NCBI GenBank assembly: GCA_032622095.1
Contig: CP136066.1
Span: 111,805,319 to 111,869,318 of the forward strand
Direction of reading: 5' to 3'
Length of the DNA: 64,000 nucleotides
Source: Siphonodentalium dalli
Taxonomy: Eukaryota > Mollusca > Scaphopoda > Gadilida > Siphonodentaliidae
Under the pieces are notes generated by a model, which saw only the letters and a program-made list of their open reading frames with translations, ran no database searches and was not told the DNA's origin. Within the stretch, counting starts at the first letter, position 1, and each line of letters starts with the position of its first letter. Shown piece after piece: positions 45,933 to 57,100 of the stretch. Both the position numbers and the translations under genes were made by a program.

Positions 45933-46372
45933 TTAACCCTTTCAGTGCCAGGGGCCGATCTCATTGGCCCTAATTTACAGTCTGTATAATCGGCCCTAAC
46001 AAAATAAAAACTTATTTAATTTTTTTAGATTTGCTATAGCGAATTTAAAAACAAACTGGATAAAACATTAGGGGCATGTTATAACTCAAAACTATCACCA
46101 TGTATTCATAGTAATAATTTTGATGCCCATGAAATACGTAAGATTCCCTGGCAACTAAACCTACAAAATAAGTCTGTTAAAGAATACAAGAAAAAATTAT
46201 TAAAATTGTAAAAAATTGTTAAAAATAATAACAAATGATGAAAAATTGTTAGGCCAATGCATTCTCTTATATATGCCAGGCGACCTATGGTCGACTCGCA
46301 TATATAAGAGAATGCATTGGCACAGGGTATATGGGTTGATACAAAAATCGGACCTGGCACTGAAAGGGTTAA
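45933..46372. mobile_element. TTAA-bounded element holding a foreign coding fragment
   Basis: Ends TTAACCCTTTCAGTGCCAGG and CCTGGCACTGAAAGGGTTAA. The right half carries the GCCAATGCATTCTC hairpin (46252-46320) of the 18075 element. The middle (46030-46210) reads, in one frame, FKNKLDKTLGACYNSKLSPC and then IPWQLNLQNKSVKEYKKKLL before a stop, possibly a retroelement C-terminus. Confidence 0.7.
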
Positions 46373-46815
46373 GCAATGCTTTTTTGCTATTGAAGATAAC
46401 ACTACACAGAGGATGCTCTGTATTTCCATAAATAATTTTTTGACCAGCAGACCACAGAAAATGCCACCAGATTAAAAAATTATACATGACCATCTGGGAT
46501 TATTCATATATATATAATGTAGATCATGGCAGTTCCCCAACTTGGCCTCCGAATTATAAATATATATACACAGTCCTCCTCATGAAGCGGGCGCTATTGC
46601 GCTTGCGCCCGGCAGCTCCTGCAATTTTGATTTCCCTGGCGCAAAGTATCGCTCCCGTCTTTTTTCATTGTGGAAACTGGCGCTTTAGTGTGAATTTCTG
46701 GCCGGAATGTATTCTCACTGGAAACTCCGGGAAGGCTTATCAAACGCACCACATTTTGAAAATAGAATAAATAATCATTGTTTTCCTGTAAAGCCTTAAA
46801 ACAGTTTGACGGTAT

Positions 46816-47194
46816 CAGGGACCAGCCTAGGGGGCGACGTGGGCGAAATAGTCGCCCTGTGTGGCCGCAAGTCTCCCTGAAATGACGTCAGGGAGAAGTG
46901 GATGTCTCCCTATAAACAAAAAATAAAAAATTTAGTTCAATTTTTAATCTCCCTGAAGAATTGGTGACTGGATGATCTACTGCTCAGCTTAACACTTCCA
47001 GTTTATCCTCACACATGTAGAAAATCTATTGTGGACAATAATAACAGCTAAAACAATCAGTTCTAATGAATAGTTACTAGCGACAAATAGTAGCACTAAC
47101 GCTCCACTTCTCCCTGGTAAGCCCTCACTTCTCCTTATTTTTCCAAGAGGGAGAAGTCACTTCTCCCTATATTTTGACCCTAGGCTGGTCCCTG
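46816..47194. mobile_element. hAT-type MITE with target duplication
   Basis: Perfect 17-bp ends CAGGGACCAGCCTAGGG / CCCTAGGCTGGTCCCTG. Flanks GACGGTAT (46808-46815) and GACGGAAT (47195-47202) match 7 of 8. Interior carries AGGGAGAAGT / ACTTCTCCCT repeats, also seen near 24550-24625. Confidence 0.85.
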
Positions 47195-47201
47195 GACGGA
47201 A

Positions 47202-47345
47202 TGGCAGCCGGTTCGTCTTTTATTTCCAAATGGACTCTTGAGCGGCACTTAAACACCAAAAGCCACCTGAGAGCTGCGTATTTCAAGCAACTTGATGTCA
47301 AAAATAGTACAACTAGTACTAGTATTGTTTATATAGATTTATTTT
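47202..47345 (+). pseudogene. zinc-finger-like coding remnant
   Basis: One frame right of the MITE reads SFISKWTLERHLNTKSHLRA followed by AYFKQLDVKN, with a Leu-x-x-His-x-x-x-x-x-His spacing like a C2H2 or BED-type finger. No intact frame. Confidence 0.3.
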
Positions 47346-47382
47346 AATTGAATTATTTATTAATAAAATTTCATGGACCCTA

Positions 47383-48502
47383 CTCTCGTGTCTGGAATAA
47401 AAGTGCAGTCTGGAATATAAGTGCAGGGTGGAAAAAAAACGACCAGAATTAATATAAGTGCAGACTGGAATATAAGTGCAGGGTGGAAATTGTCATAGAA
47501 ATACAGGATATATATTTTTGTAGATACTTTGAGGTATACATATATGTTCCTGGACTCAATTCCTACTAGTGGTTACTATTTAAACTTTGGCCTATAAAAA
47601 AATTATCAGTGTTTCTGCAAATGGGACCCTTCCATGGTAGGGTACTACATGTCACGTGACTTTTCAAAATTGTGTTTCTAAATTGTGTTAATATAATTTA
47701 ATTAGCAAATTGGCCGGTTTCACGTTGCAATATGCGATACAAAATCCTGGTACTGCGAACAACAATCATATGTTCATTAGCAATACACCGATAGCCTGTC
47801 GGTATTAATTAATAATTAGCAGATTTAATAGCACAATTTGGATTACCCCCCTGGATTGCATTGCTAAAGTCGTATCAACATAATGACGTAGTGTCACGTG
47901 GCTCACGGGATTCCGGCACATGGTTATCGATTTTTCTGTATGACGTATGTGCACGCGGTACAAATGCATACTTCCATTGGTTAATTAGTGGAATCCCGGT
48001 TCCTGCATATTGATTTGTTTTGGTCCTTCACATGGGCATGGCTGCGGATTAAATATACCGATTAGGATCGGAATTTCATCCCCGTGGTAATTCATAGCAA
48101 GCTCTGAATTGCTGCGTGATTTATCTTAAAAAATACTGCAAATGTATTTGTATTATAAATCGAGAGCATATTGCACTCTGCGTGTTTTAAATCCATGTTC
48201 CCACCTGCACCGGTGTTTCGGGAGTCCAGCGGAACTTCGACTCATTCAGTTGGCTCCCTGTCAACAATATTACTATTATGTTGACACTTACTAGTACCAT
48301 GCAGAAATTTTATAAACAGCAGTCGATTTGTTGTGGGGGGGGGGGGGGGGGGTGGCAGGAAACAAAATTGCCTGTCAAGACCTGTCTTCCAAAATCACTA
48401 TGTACACAAAATTAAATAAACGTGCAGACTGGAATAAGCTTCGTGCAGGGTGGAAGAAGAAATTTAATAAACGTGCATGCACGTTGATTCCAGACACGAG
48501 AG
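47383..48502. mobile_element. TA-flanked element with CTCTCGTGTCTGGAAT ends
   Basis: Left CTCTCGTGTCTGGAATAAAA, right ATTCCAGACACGAGAG, each flanked by TA (47381-47382 and 48503-48504). Subterminal repeats GTGCAGACTGGAATA and GTGCAGGGTGG occur near both ends. A run of about 18 G starts near 48335. TA target sites suggest a Tc1/mariner- or ISL2EU-like relative; no transposase seen. Confidence 0.65.
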
Positions 48503-48807
48503 TAATTGACTTGGCATTCATTGTAATAAGACCCCAGGGAATAATAATTTTAAGTCAACACAAAGTAGAAACAATAACATGTACATTGTAAATTTTAATA
48601 TGTAATACAGTAATAACTATTTAATTTACCAATAAGATGAACATTTATTCATTTATGAATTGCGGGAGCCGTTGCTCCCATAACCTGTTATGGAAGAAGT
48701 AATTTTTTGCTCCCGCGAGGAATTCTTCGTGAGGAGGACTGTATACACTGTATCCTAAATGCAGTTGATTTCAATGTGTAAAGAAGACAAGAGAATAGTC
48801 TACCTAT

Positions 48808-49829
48808 TAGAGATGGGCGGTTTTGATTTTTTACGTTCGGTTTCGTTTTTTTTTGGGAGAAAACCCTCGGTTTCGGTTCGGTTTTCGTTTTTTTTTTTAC
48901 TAGATAGTGAAATTATACTGAAATACATACAATTTGAGTATATACTTTCAAAGTAACCGTAATTAGAGTCAATAATGTCCCAATAACGTTGAATATTTGA
49001 GGAAGGAACTGCGATCACCGGTAAACAACGGGACAAAATGCCGACGCAAAATGAATCCAATGCGATAAGATCATAAAGATGATACAAATCGGTATTTAAA
49101 AAAATAAACACCCCCATCTTCACTGTTCAATGTTCATCCCTTTCTGACATGTTTAAAACATATTTATCATATTATATGCATTATAGTATCTGAGAATTCA
49201 ACCGCAAAAAGCAAATTCACAAACAGTGGGCGTCCTTGACCTGATGTGTAACAATTCTTGACACGTGCATGATTGACCCACATATTCAATGACTGCGGTG
49301 TGATCGCTTTGATGTTGCGACATAGTTTACAAGCTGCACATGGTTTGCCCAGATTACGTCACATCGGAATGTCCAGACGATCAAAGTGTTCATACCATTT
49401 ACTTGGTTTAGTTTTCGACTGTCTGGTCAGGTTGCTGGTATTTGCATGCTCTGATGACATATTAAGCAGCGACATTTTTTGGAGTCGTCTCCAGTTAGAC
49501 GCGTACAGGGCTTTTTGTTGAACCCTATTCGTTATTTTGTTTGGCCATGTTTTGAAAAAGAACAAAAACAGTCGCCTACGATATTATAACAACACATATC
49601 TGAGACGAAATGGACACATTCCGATATAATATTGATCAGAGAGGCCGATAATTTAATAACAATATCAACTAATAAGTACGTGGGGAGGTATAATAAGTAG
49701 ATTTAAGTGAAAAATAAACATATATAATAAAACCGTAATGTCGGTTTGAGCAGAATCGCGTCGGTCGGTTTTCGGTTTATTGTCAAAAACCGAAACCGAG
49801 TTGTTTTCTCGGTTAACCGCCCATCACTA
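48808..49829. mobile_element. hAT element with perfect 8-bp target duplication
   Basis: Ends TAGAGATGGGCGGTT and AACCGCCCATCACTA. The flanks are CTACCTAT on both sides (48800-48807 and 49830-49837) and fit the hAT nTnnnnAn preference. Subterminal GGTTTCGGTT-type repeats face inward at both ends. Open frames inside are short and none is recognisable as a transposase, so it is likely non-autonomous or decayed. Confidence 0.9.
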
Positions 49830-50203
49830 CTACCTATAAACATTTTCCACAAATAGCCTGCATATACAAATATACATGTTTGGGGGATTTACCCGGGAGG
49901 ATTTGAAAAGGCCATAGGCCCATAGCACTTTCCTTCACCCACTTTGTTAGTTTCCTAAGAGGGCCTTATTTAATCACAAATAAGCCTTGTTTTTTAGTTG
50001 TCAAGTTGTGTTCTTTTTTGTATACTCTTATCATTCGTTGTTGATGTAGACGGTGCTGTTACTGATGCTTGATGTAAATGGTGCTGTTTTTTATTGATGC
50101 TTGGGAGTCTCTGGCCAGAACATTTTGTTTGTTTGCAGTTGTTGGTGTTCTGTCTTGGTTTGTAGGGCTTTACTACTCCTAAGCATGTCTGATGATTTTG
50201 TTT

Positions 50204-50670
50204 AGGCCAAACAAAAATATACCTGTGTTTCTGGTGACATGCAAGACAAAAAATAGGGGCGGGCGGGTGGCTTTTCATTTTATTTTATTTTTTCATTTTA
50301 TTTTCAACTTTGCTCAAAATAAATATGAATACCCCCCTGCCAGACTTCATCTCCTTGTTTGTAATGTACTATAAAATAATAAAACTAAGTACGTATAATA
50401 TTTGAATATACATGTAGTGTAATTTATTGTTTTATTGAATAAAACATGAAAAAAATAATTTGATTCAGCTGTGACTTAACTGAAGTGTGGTATAATTTCC
50501 GGTTTAACAGTACACGCGATGTGTCATTTTTTTGGAAATGAATCAGTTTACAAGGAAAATAAAATTGGATGCGTACTAATTTTGCAAAATCAATAAAATG
50601 AAAATGGTTGGGGGCGCCGGAATAGGGGCGGGCGGGTCACCAGAAACACAGGTCTTTTTTATTTTGGCCT
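50204..50670. mobile_element. inverted-repeat element with ACCTGTGTTTCTGGTGAC ends
   Basis: Left AGGCCAAACAAAAAT..ACCTGTGTTTCTGGTGAC, right GTCACCAGAAACACAGGT..ATTTTGGCCT, with ATAGGGGCGGGCGGG just inside both ends. Related single ends are at 52910, 63181-63228 and 63377. Confidence 0.65.
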
Positions 50671-51517
50671 TATCTCAGCCACTGAATGGGTGGAGCTGGT
50701 GTTGGTGGTGGTAGGGATGAATCCTATTATTTAATTTTGAAGAAGTTTCTCGGGCTATACTATTATTCCACCCCCTATGTTTATTTGGATCCCAAGTTTA
50801 TGATGACAAGATCAAGGCGAAATCTGGATGGTAAGTTAACTTGGCCTAATCATGAGATGCTTGCTACTAGTACCAGTTATACTGACTGAAAATGTTACGG
50901 ATCCAGGTTTTAAAGAAAATAAGATGGTCTATCTCTTCCAATAAGTTCGAATATGGGTTCTGTCCAATTCTTTTCTCATGAGTTACTGCCCTTTTTCAAC
51001 TTTAATATATAATAGAATTTGACCCCATTTTGGCATTGAAATTAGGGCTATATCTGACAGATGTTCTTTGTAAGCTCAAATTATTATTGTATTTTTGCGG
51101 TAGTACAATTCAAAATGGATAAAGGACGGTATTTTGCCATGCAAAGGCACTGGAGCTCTTGTTAATATAATGTTGTTTTTTTTTATCATGCCTGGAATCT
51201 CTAAGTAGAATACTCTAGCTACGCCCCTAGAGATCATGTTCCACCAGCAATCATGTCCATTTCAGAGTTGTGAAGGTGAATACACTCAACTTAAGGATGC
51301 ATTAAAGTCCGGATCTCTTTTATCACAATGTTCGTTCCAACGACATATTATTCATCTGAAGTTTTTGAAAGTGTTTTGGTCCAAAATTATGATAAAAAAT
51401 GTTTCTTTTTGGACACATATATGTTTATGAAAATTCAGAATTGAAAATGTTCTATTGTACATAAATCTAAAGTTGAATATAGTGTGAATATTATTTTTTT
51501 TTTCAATTAAATTCCAG

Positions 51518-51587
51518 TTGATAGATATAAACTCATACATAGTGCTGCGGAATTGAAACAGAGATGCAGCGGCATCTTGATGATCAG
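51518..51587 (+). CDS. candidate internal exon of an unidentified gene
   Basis: A T-rich tract ends in AAATTCCAG before 51518, and a good donor CAG|GTGAGA follows 51587. Only one frame is open: DRYKLIHSAAELKQRCSGIL then MI, entering in phase 1 and leaving in phase 2. The composition looks like real protein, but I do not recognise the family. Confidence 0.45.
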
Positions 51588-51707
51588 GTGAGATATGGTT
51601 TATTAATATTCTTTAATTAATATTGTGCCTCTGTGCATATTAAAGGAACCGCCGATTTCAATATTGTTAATTACATACCCATTTTAAAAACGGGACGTAT
51701 TATGTTT

Positions 51708-51960
51708 TTAGCTCACCTGAGACGAAGTCTCCGGTTGAGCTATAGTCATCACTCCTCGTCCGTCCATCCGTCAACTATTCTTTGAACATCTTTAGATCAA
51801 TAGTGCCAATTGGGCTCATATTTGGTGTGGATGTTCCCTACTCTCGGGATCCAAATAAGCGTATCCATACACTTAACTATTTTCAAGGAGAAATCCCCCC
51901 TGTACGCTGCTTATTTGGGACCCTACGTTTATTAAATTTCAGCTAAATGTGTAAAAAAAA
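51708..51960 (+). repeat. hairpin-headed repeat (AGCTCACCTGAG head), preceded by a fragment of another
   Basis: AGCTCACCTGAGACGAAGTC and GGTTGAGCT form the head, followed by CCGTCCATCCGTCAAC and TCATATTTGGTGTGGATG. At 51664 a CCCATTTTAAAAACGGG head of the other type is cut by it. Confidence 0.6.
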
Positions 51961-52702
51961 ATATGAATTTATGTGCTTAAACCTAAGCTAAATGTGTATG
52001 TTTGAAACACTTGAACATTCAGTTATTAATTGTTTGTACTTTAAATATAGCCTGCGATGTTTACATCGACAGCTGGGTACGCGCTCATTTTACGTGAGAA
52101 TCTGACGTCATTTTGTCGTGGGAACACCGATCAGTCTATTTATATTTCGTGTCAAACTGTATTCACATTGGCCTGAATTAGCGGCAAATAATTTGCTAGC
52201 ATTTAGTCAATAGTGTGTATTAGAGAAGTAACTGTAAAACGGAATGCGTACGTGTATAGGCAGTACATAGTATCAGTTTGCTCGAATAATATGTCGCAAC
52301 CACGAGTGTACTGTTGAGGCGAACTTCCCTGTAGAGCAGTAATGAATGCGTTTCATTTTCGGTTTCGGCAAGCACGTGTTCGCGGGGGTTCGGAATGGGG
52401 ATTGCAATAAACTGAACTGCTGGTACATTTAATTAGCACTATAATCAGTGTGAATATTTTCGGGGTATTGTCGGCATTTATCGTTTTATTATGGCAATCG
52501 GTGAGCGATCGCATGCATTCATCTTCATAACACTAGCAGTCAACGCACACACGCCAATATTTTATCGACATCGGTCATCTCATAGAAAACACACATCGCA
52601 CATGTTGGAACCCCATTGATACATTTTGTTATAATTTATAAATAGAATAAGTACTTCTTCCAAGTTCTCGCCGAACGAGATTGAAATTTGTTTAAAAACA
52701 AA

Positions 52703-52822
52703 ATGGCTGATGTTTTCCGCGATAAACATGAAAAATATACGTTGGAACAAAAAGATAAATTAGCAGACAAATACAAGAAAGAATATGAAACTGCAGAATT
52801 ATGGGAATTTTTTCTTAATTGA
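52703..52822 (+). CDS. short ORF, 39 codons, unknown
   Basis: AAACAAAATGG gives an ATG in good context at 52703. It encodes MADVFRDKHEKYTLEQKDKL followed by ADKYKKEYETAELWEFFLN and a stop. Lys/Glu-rich and helical in character. It may be a first exon, a TE remnant or a real small protein; nothing else supports expression. Confidence 0.3.
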   Translation: MADVFRDKHEKYTLEQKDKLADKYKKEYETAELWEFFLN

Positions 52823-53725
52823 TTTGAAAATCATGTGTCTTGTAATTCATTTATCAGAGTTTTAAAAGCTAAAATCATGAACAAATTCCCAATATTCTAC
52901 TGTGGCTAAGGCCTAAAAAAAATACCTTTGTTTCCGGTAACCCGCTCGCCGGACCGCCTGCAAAATAAAAAAATTATAACTTTCAGTCTGAAAATTACCA
53001 ATCTCATTCTCTGAACTTTACTTTATTCTTCCAGTTTCTATTAGTTTAAGTTGATGACTTTAATTCAATGAGTCGTTAGCCCAATTAACTTGCAAAATCG
53101 CGCTCACAAAACACACCGAACTGGGGTTAGTGGGCCAACTGACATCCAAAAACGGGATGCCTCGAAAATAGGTAACTTTATCCGAAAATAAATGAAGTCA
53201 ATTATATTTATGGGCCATGCATGGGCATGGGATATGTTTATTAACACAATTGATATGTGTGGGATGTTGGTTAATAGACATTAAATGACTTTGAACATGT
53301 ATGACAAGTGATTGTTTCATAGAAATTCTCAATAATTTTTTTTTACCAGTTTGAATACTATGCTTTAAGTTTAACACATTGTGTTATTATGGTATAGCTA
53401 CTTAACTCGCTATATATATCATATCAAGAAGCAATAATTTATTAGTCCTGACTATAATTTGTATATTATTTTCTATTACCCTACTACTACTAGAATAAAG
53501 TCTATATTATGATCAGAGGTATATAGATGTACTGACTAAGTATGAGCTGGAATATATACACACACCATGTATCAGATTTATAGAGGTACGCACTGACTTT
53601 AATAGTGTCAACTGGTATATATACTGTTGTTTTATTCATTAGTTCATTAAGATTTAAACATCTTATTTTTTAAATTCATCTGATAGTGTCATTATGTCAA
53701 ATCGAAAATTTCACAATTTATTTTT

Positions 53726-53926
53726 CCCAATTGCATGGGCCCCGGACCCTTTCCCAAAATACCCAAGGGTTCTGATATCGACGAAGCAGACACTTGTGTC
53801 CAATGTGGAGAAGGTGGTGGTGTGGTGAAAGCTTCCTTAAGACAAAGATTCAAGAATCAATCCAATATGCGAGATGTGTACAAATTTAAGAGCGGTCTGA
53901 CTCCTGTTATTGCCAAGCCATTGTAA
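53726..53926 (+). repeat. copy 1 of a repeated ~110-bp module with coding appearance
   Basis: Opens with TTTTTCCCAATTGCATGGGC, akin to the subterminal part of 44114-45073, then GAAGGTGGTGGTGTGG to GCCAAGCCATTG. One frame reads VVKASLRQRFKNQSNMRDVY and KSGLTPVIAKPL. Copies at 62900 and, inverted, 63636. Confidence 0.5.
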
Positions 53927-54145
53927 ATAGCAAAAACTAATAAAATTTGAAATAAAAGATTATAAAATACAGTGGTATTAGTTCAAAATGAATTGAATAC
54001 TTTGAACAATTATTAGGTTCAATATTTCTCCAATGATCTCTGTATGAGAACATATGAAACTATAAACCACAATTTTTGACCCATACTTAGTGTTGATTTG
54101 CGAAAATTCCCCCCTGTACTATTATTGCGCCCCCGTACTATTATT

Positions 54146-54800
54146 ATCCCCCGTCAAATTTAAAATTTGCGGGGGATATAGTAATGTGTTCCGTCCGTCC
54201 ATGTCTGTCCGTCCGTCTGTCCCGAATTTGTAAGAGTCATAACTTGAACAAATGTCAATGGATTTCAAAGATTTGTGGTATATGAGTTCACCTGACCATT
54301 ACCTAGAATGAGTTCGCAAGCCAGGTCCGGCCGGATATTTTCAGCAGAGTAATTGGACTTGTACAAATGGACGACGTCACATGGCTAATTTCCACAAATG
54401 TCAGTCCTAAAATGAGTTCGGAAGCCGGATATTTTTACCGGAGTTATTGGACTTTATTATTTTGGTCAAATTTACCAAATAGCAAATAGACGACGTCACA
54501 GGGCTCATTACCACAAATGTCAATGGATTTAAAAGATATTTGGTATATGAGTTCACATGACCAGTATCTAGTAAGAGTTTGCAAACCAGGTCCGGCCGGA
54601 TATTTTCAGCAGAGTTATTGGACTTGTACAAATGGACGACGTCACATGGCTAATTTCCACAAATGTCAGTCCTAAAATGAGTTCGGAAGCCAGGCTTTTT
54701 GACAAAATCCCACCTCTTGTTTAGCACATACTGAGAACGCAAACATTGAGAATGCACTTCCCCCAACTGCACATTTCGGCGGGGGATACCGCCGTCTGCG
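54146..54800 (+). repeat. hairpin-headed repeat (CCCCCGTCAAATT head) with duplicated body
   Basis: CCCCCGTCAAATTTAAAATTTGCGGGGG head, then CCGTCCGTCCATGTCTGTCC. Two body copies, about 54250 and 54515, share CAAATGTCAATGGATTT, GGTCCGGCCGGATATTTTC and GGACGACGTCACATGGC. Ends TTTCGGCGGGGGATACCGCC. Confidence 0.7.
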
Positions 54801-55627
54801 ACTGCTTGTTTATTTTAAAGGAAATTTCATCTCTGTACTATTATTCCGCCCCCTACTATTATTTGGATCCCGAGAGTAGGTGACTGACATTCAGATTTGT
54901 TCAAATGAGGTCACCAAGTCAAATAGTTTTGATGTCAGGACCATAACTATTTTTCCCCATAGTAATTCTTAAAACGACTCTTTTCTGAAGTCATCGGGCC
55001 TAATGGGTTCATATTTGGTATGAGGGTACCTTGGGTGACTGTGTTTCAGATTTGTTCAAATGAGGTCACTGGGTCAAATGTGGGTGGGGCTATGGACATA
55101 AATCTGAAGATTTTTTTTAGATTTAACTTATTGCTCAATTTAACCCAAAATTTTCTTTTTATATATTTTATTTTTAATAAATAATATTTTTTTATTAAAT
55201 AATTTATTTATTTTTTTAAATAAAAAAAAAAAAAATTAATTAAAATTTTGAAGAACTTATGACATTACATCTTTGGGGGGGGGGGATTTGGTTGAAATCT
55301 GGGGTTTGGGAGAAAACACCAACAGACAGATGTACATAAATGTTCAGTAACTTCCTTTTAATATCCTTGCATTCCAACTACAAGCCATCCCTGAACCAAG
55401 GGGCTAAGAATTGATAGACATGACACATGTTGTTTATAAACAGTGCCAGATAAATAGATAACACAACTGCTGTTGGCTATAGGCAGAGTCCCCAGGGACT
55501 GTAGATTCATGTCATTCATAATTTAAATGAGATTAATAGTGTTGAGCATTTGTTATCTAAAGTTGTCAATGTAACTGGTCATTAATATCAGATAAAATTC
55601 CCTTTCTCCAAGCTTTAATTAAGTGTG

Positions 55628-56012
55628 TCTGGCATTTGTAGAATTAGGTTCACAGAGGGTGAATTTAATTATGCTACCCCGCACAGCAGGCTAGCATCAC
55701 AAAATACACCCTTGAGGACCTCATTCTGCTTAGGCCTCATCTTCTGGGAAGTATCTAGAGTCTCAAATTGACATTTTTAGCAGCTTTTTTCCCCTTCTGT
55801 TCAGATTCTAAAATGCATAATTGAGTGTCAAATGGGTGCGCATACTGTCATACGTCACCAACTTCAGCTGGAGAACTTCTATCTGTCCCTAGGTCTCCCG
55901 TAGCAGTTGAGGACTAAGTAAAATTGGGTTCCCAGATGGTGAATTTGGTGATGCTAGCCCACATTACAGAATAGCATCACTACATTCACCCTTTTGGGAC
56001 CTCAGACACACT
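55628..56012. repeat. two decayed relatives of the 9845 hairpins
   Basis: GGGTGAATTTAATTATGCTACCCCGC..CTAGCATCAC..CCTCATTCTGC at 55628-55738, and CCCAGATGGTGAATTTGGTG..AGCATCACTACATTCACCC at 55918-56012, with arms now mismatched. Confidence 0.7.
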
Positions 56013-56384
56013 AAATTCACACTTGGCTGTTCCAATATTATTTTCAGGGTTCGTACGGGTGCTTGAATATCTTGAAAGTGCTTGAATTTGGTTTTGGGTT
56101 TTTCAAGCCCTTGAAAGTCATTAAATTTTCCCTTAAACACCCTAAGGTGCTTGAAAGTGCTTGAATTTAGTCATCAAATGTTGTCTTATTGACACACGCT
56201 TGCCGTCTTATACGCAGTATCAAGAAGCGTCGAAATTTTCAATCGGCATCATATGATTGCCAGGTAGTCTGTTCGTTTCGCTATTCGTGCTGGTATTACG
56301 CGATTTGCATTGACTCATTCTAAAAATATAACAATGGCGGCGCCCATGCTTTGAAATTATCGCTACTCTTTCGTTAAAATAACA

Positions 56385-56686
56385 ATGGGAAAGTGTGTGT
56401 TCAACACTGCGTGGTTTACGTTGGTTATAGCACAAAACTTATTCTGGTTGGTTGCAACAAACGAACAACAATAGGAAGGCAATGTGCGTGCTTTATTGCA
56501 AAGAAATATATATTTCTGGGATGGGGGGAATCAGCTTTGAAAAGTCATGTGAAGTCGACAAAACACGCTGCGAAAGTTCGACAGCTATCTGCCGTGACGG
56601 TGAATAACTTTTTCGCAAGGAATCAGACAAGAACGAGTGCCCCATCGAACATATCAAATACTATGTCATCTGTAAATATCACATGA
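56385..56686 (+). pseudogene. BED-type zinc finger remnant of the hAT-like element
   Basis: ATG 56385 gives MGKCVFNTAWFTLV and a stop about 30 codons on; in another frame the sequence resumes with GESALKSHVKSTKHAAKVRQ and NNFFARNQT. The spacing of two His after a Cys pair is the end of a BED finger. The frameshift and stops mark it as dead. Confidence 0.55.
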
Positions 56687-57040
56687 CCAACAGCATCCAG
56701 TTCAAATTCAAGTACCGGTATATACCTAGAAGCTGATTGAATAATATTCATATATGTATCATTGTACCAGTATGAAGAAACTATGGATAAGTTGGATAAG
56801 ACTGACACATGTGTGGACCTATAAGACTATATGAATAAAGGCTTAGAAATTAATGTCTGAAAACTTGAGTGTTCATCTGATAGAAGTTATTTATAATACA
56901 AGGTACCAGTACAGGTATATTTCTTCTTCTCTTTACTTCATAAAGGTTTATATCAAGTTATCTATGGAATATTCATCTGTTAGGATCATATTTTCTTTCC
57001 GCTATTTATGACCCTGTCTTTAGTACATACATATGAAAGT

Positions 57041-57100
57041 TCATTAATTGGATGGGTATACTAGTTAATATTAAAACTAGTATACCCATCCAATTAATGA
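57041..57100. repeat. perfect palindrome, 26-bp arms
   Basis: Left arm 57041-57066 starts TCATTAATTGGATGGGTATA; the right arm 57075-57100 is its exact reverse complement, with an 8-nt AT loop. Sits inside the hAT-like element. Confidence 0.95.
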
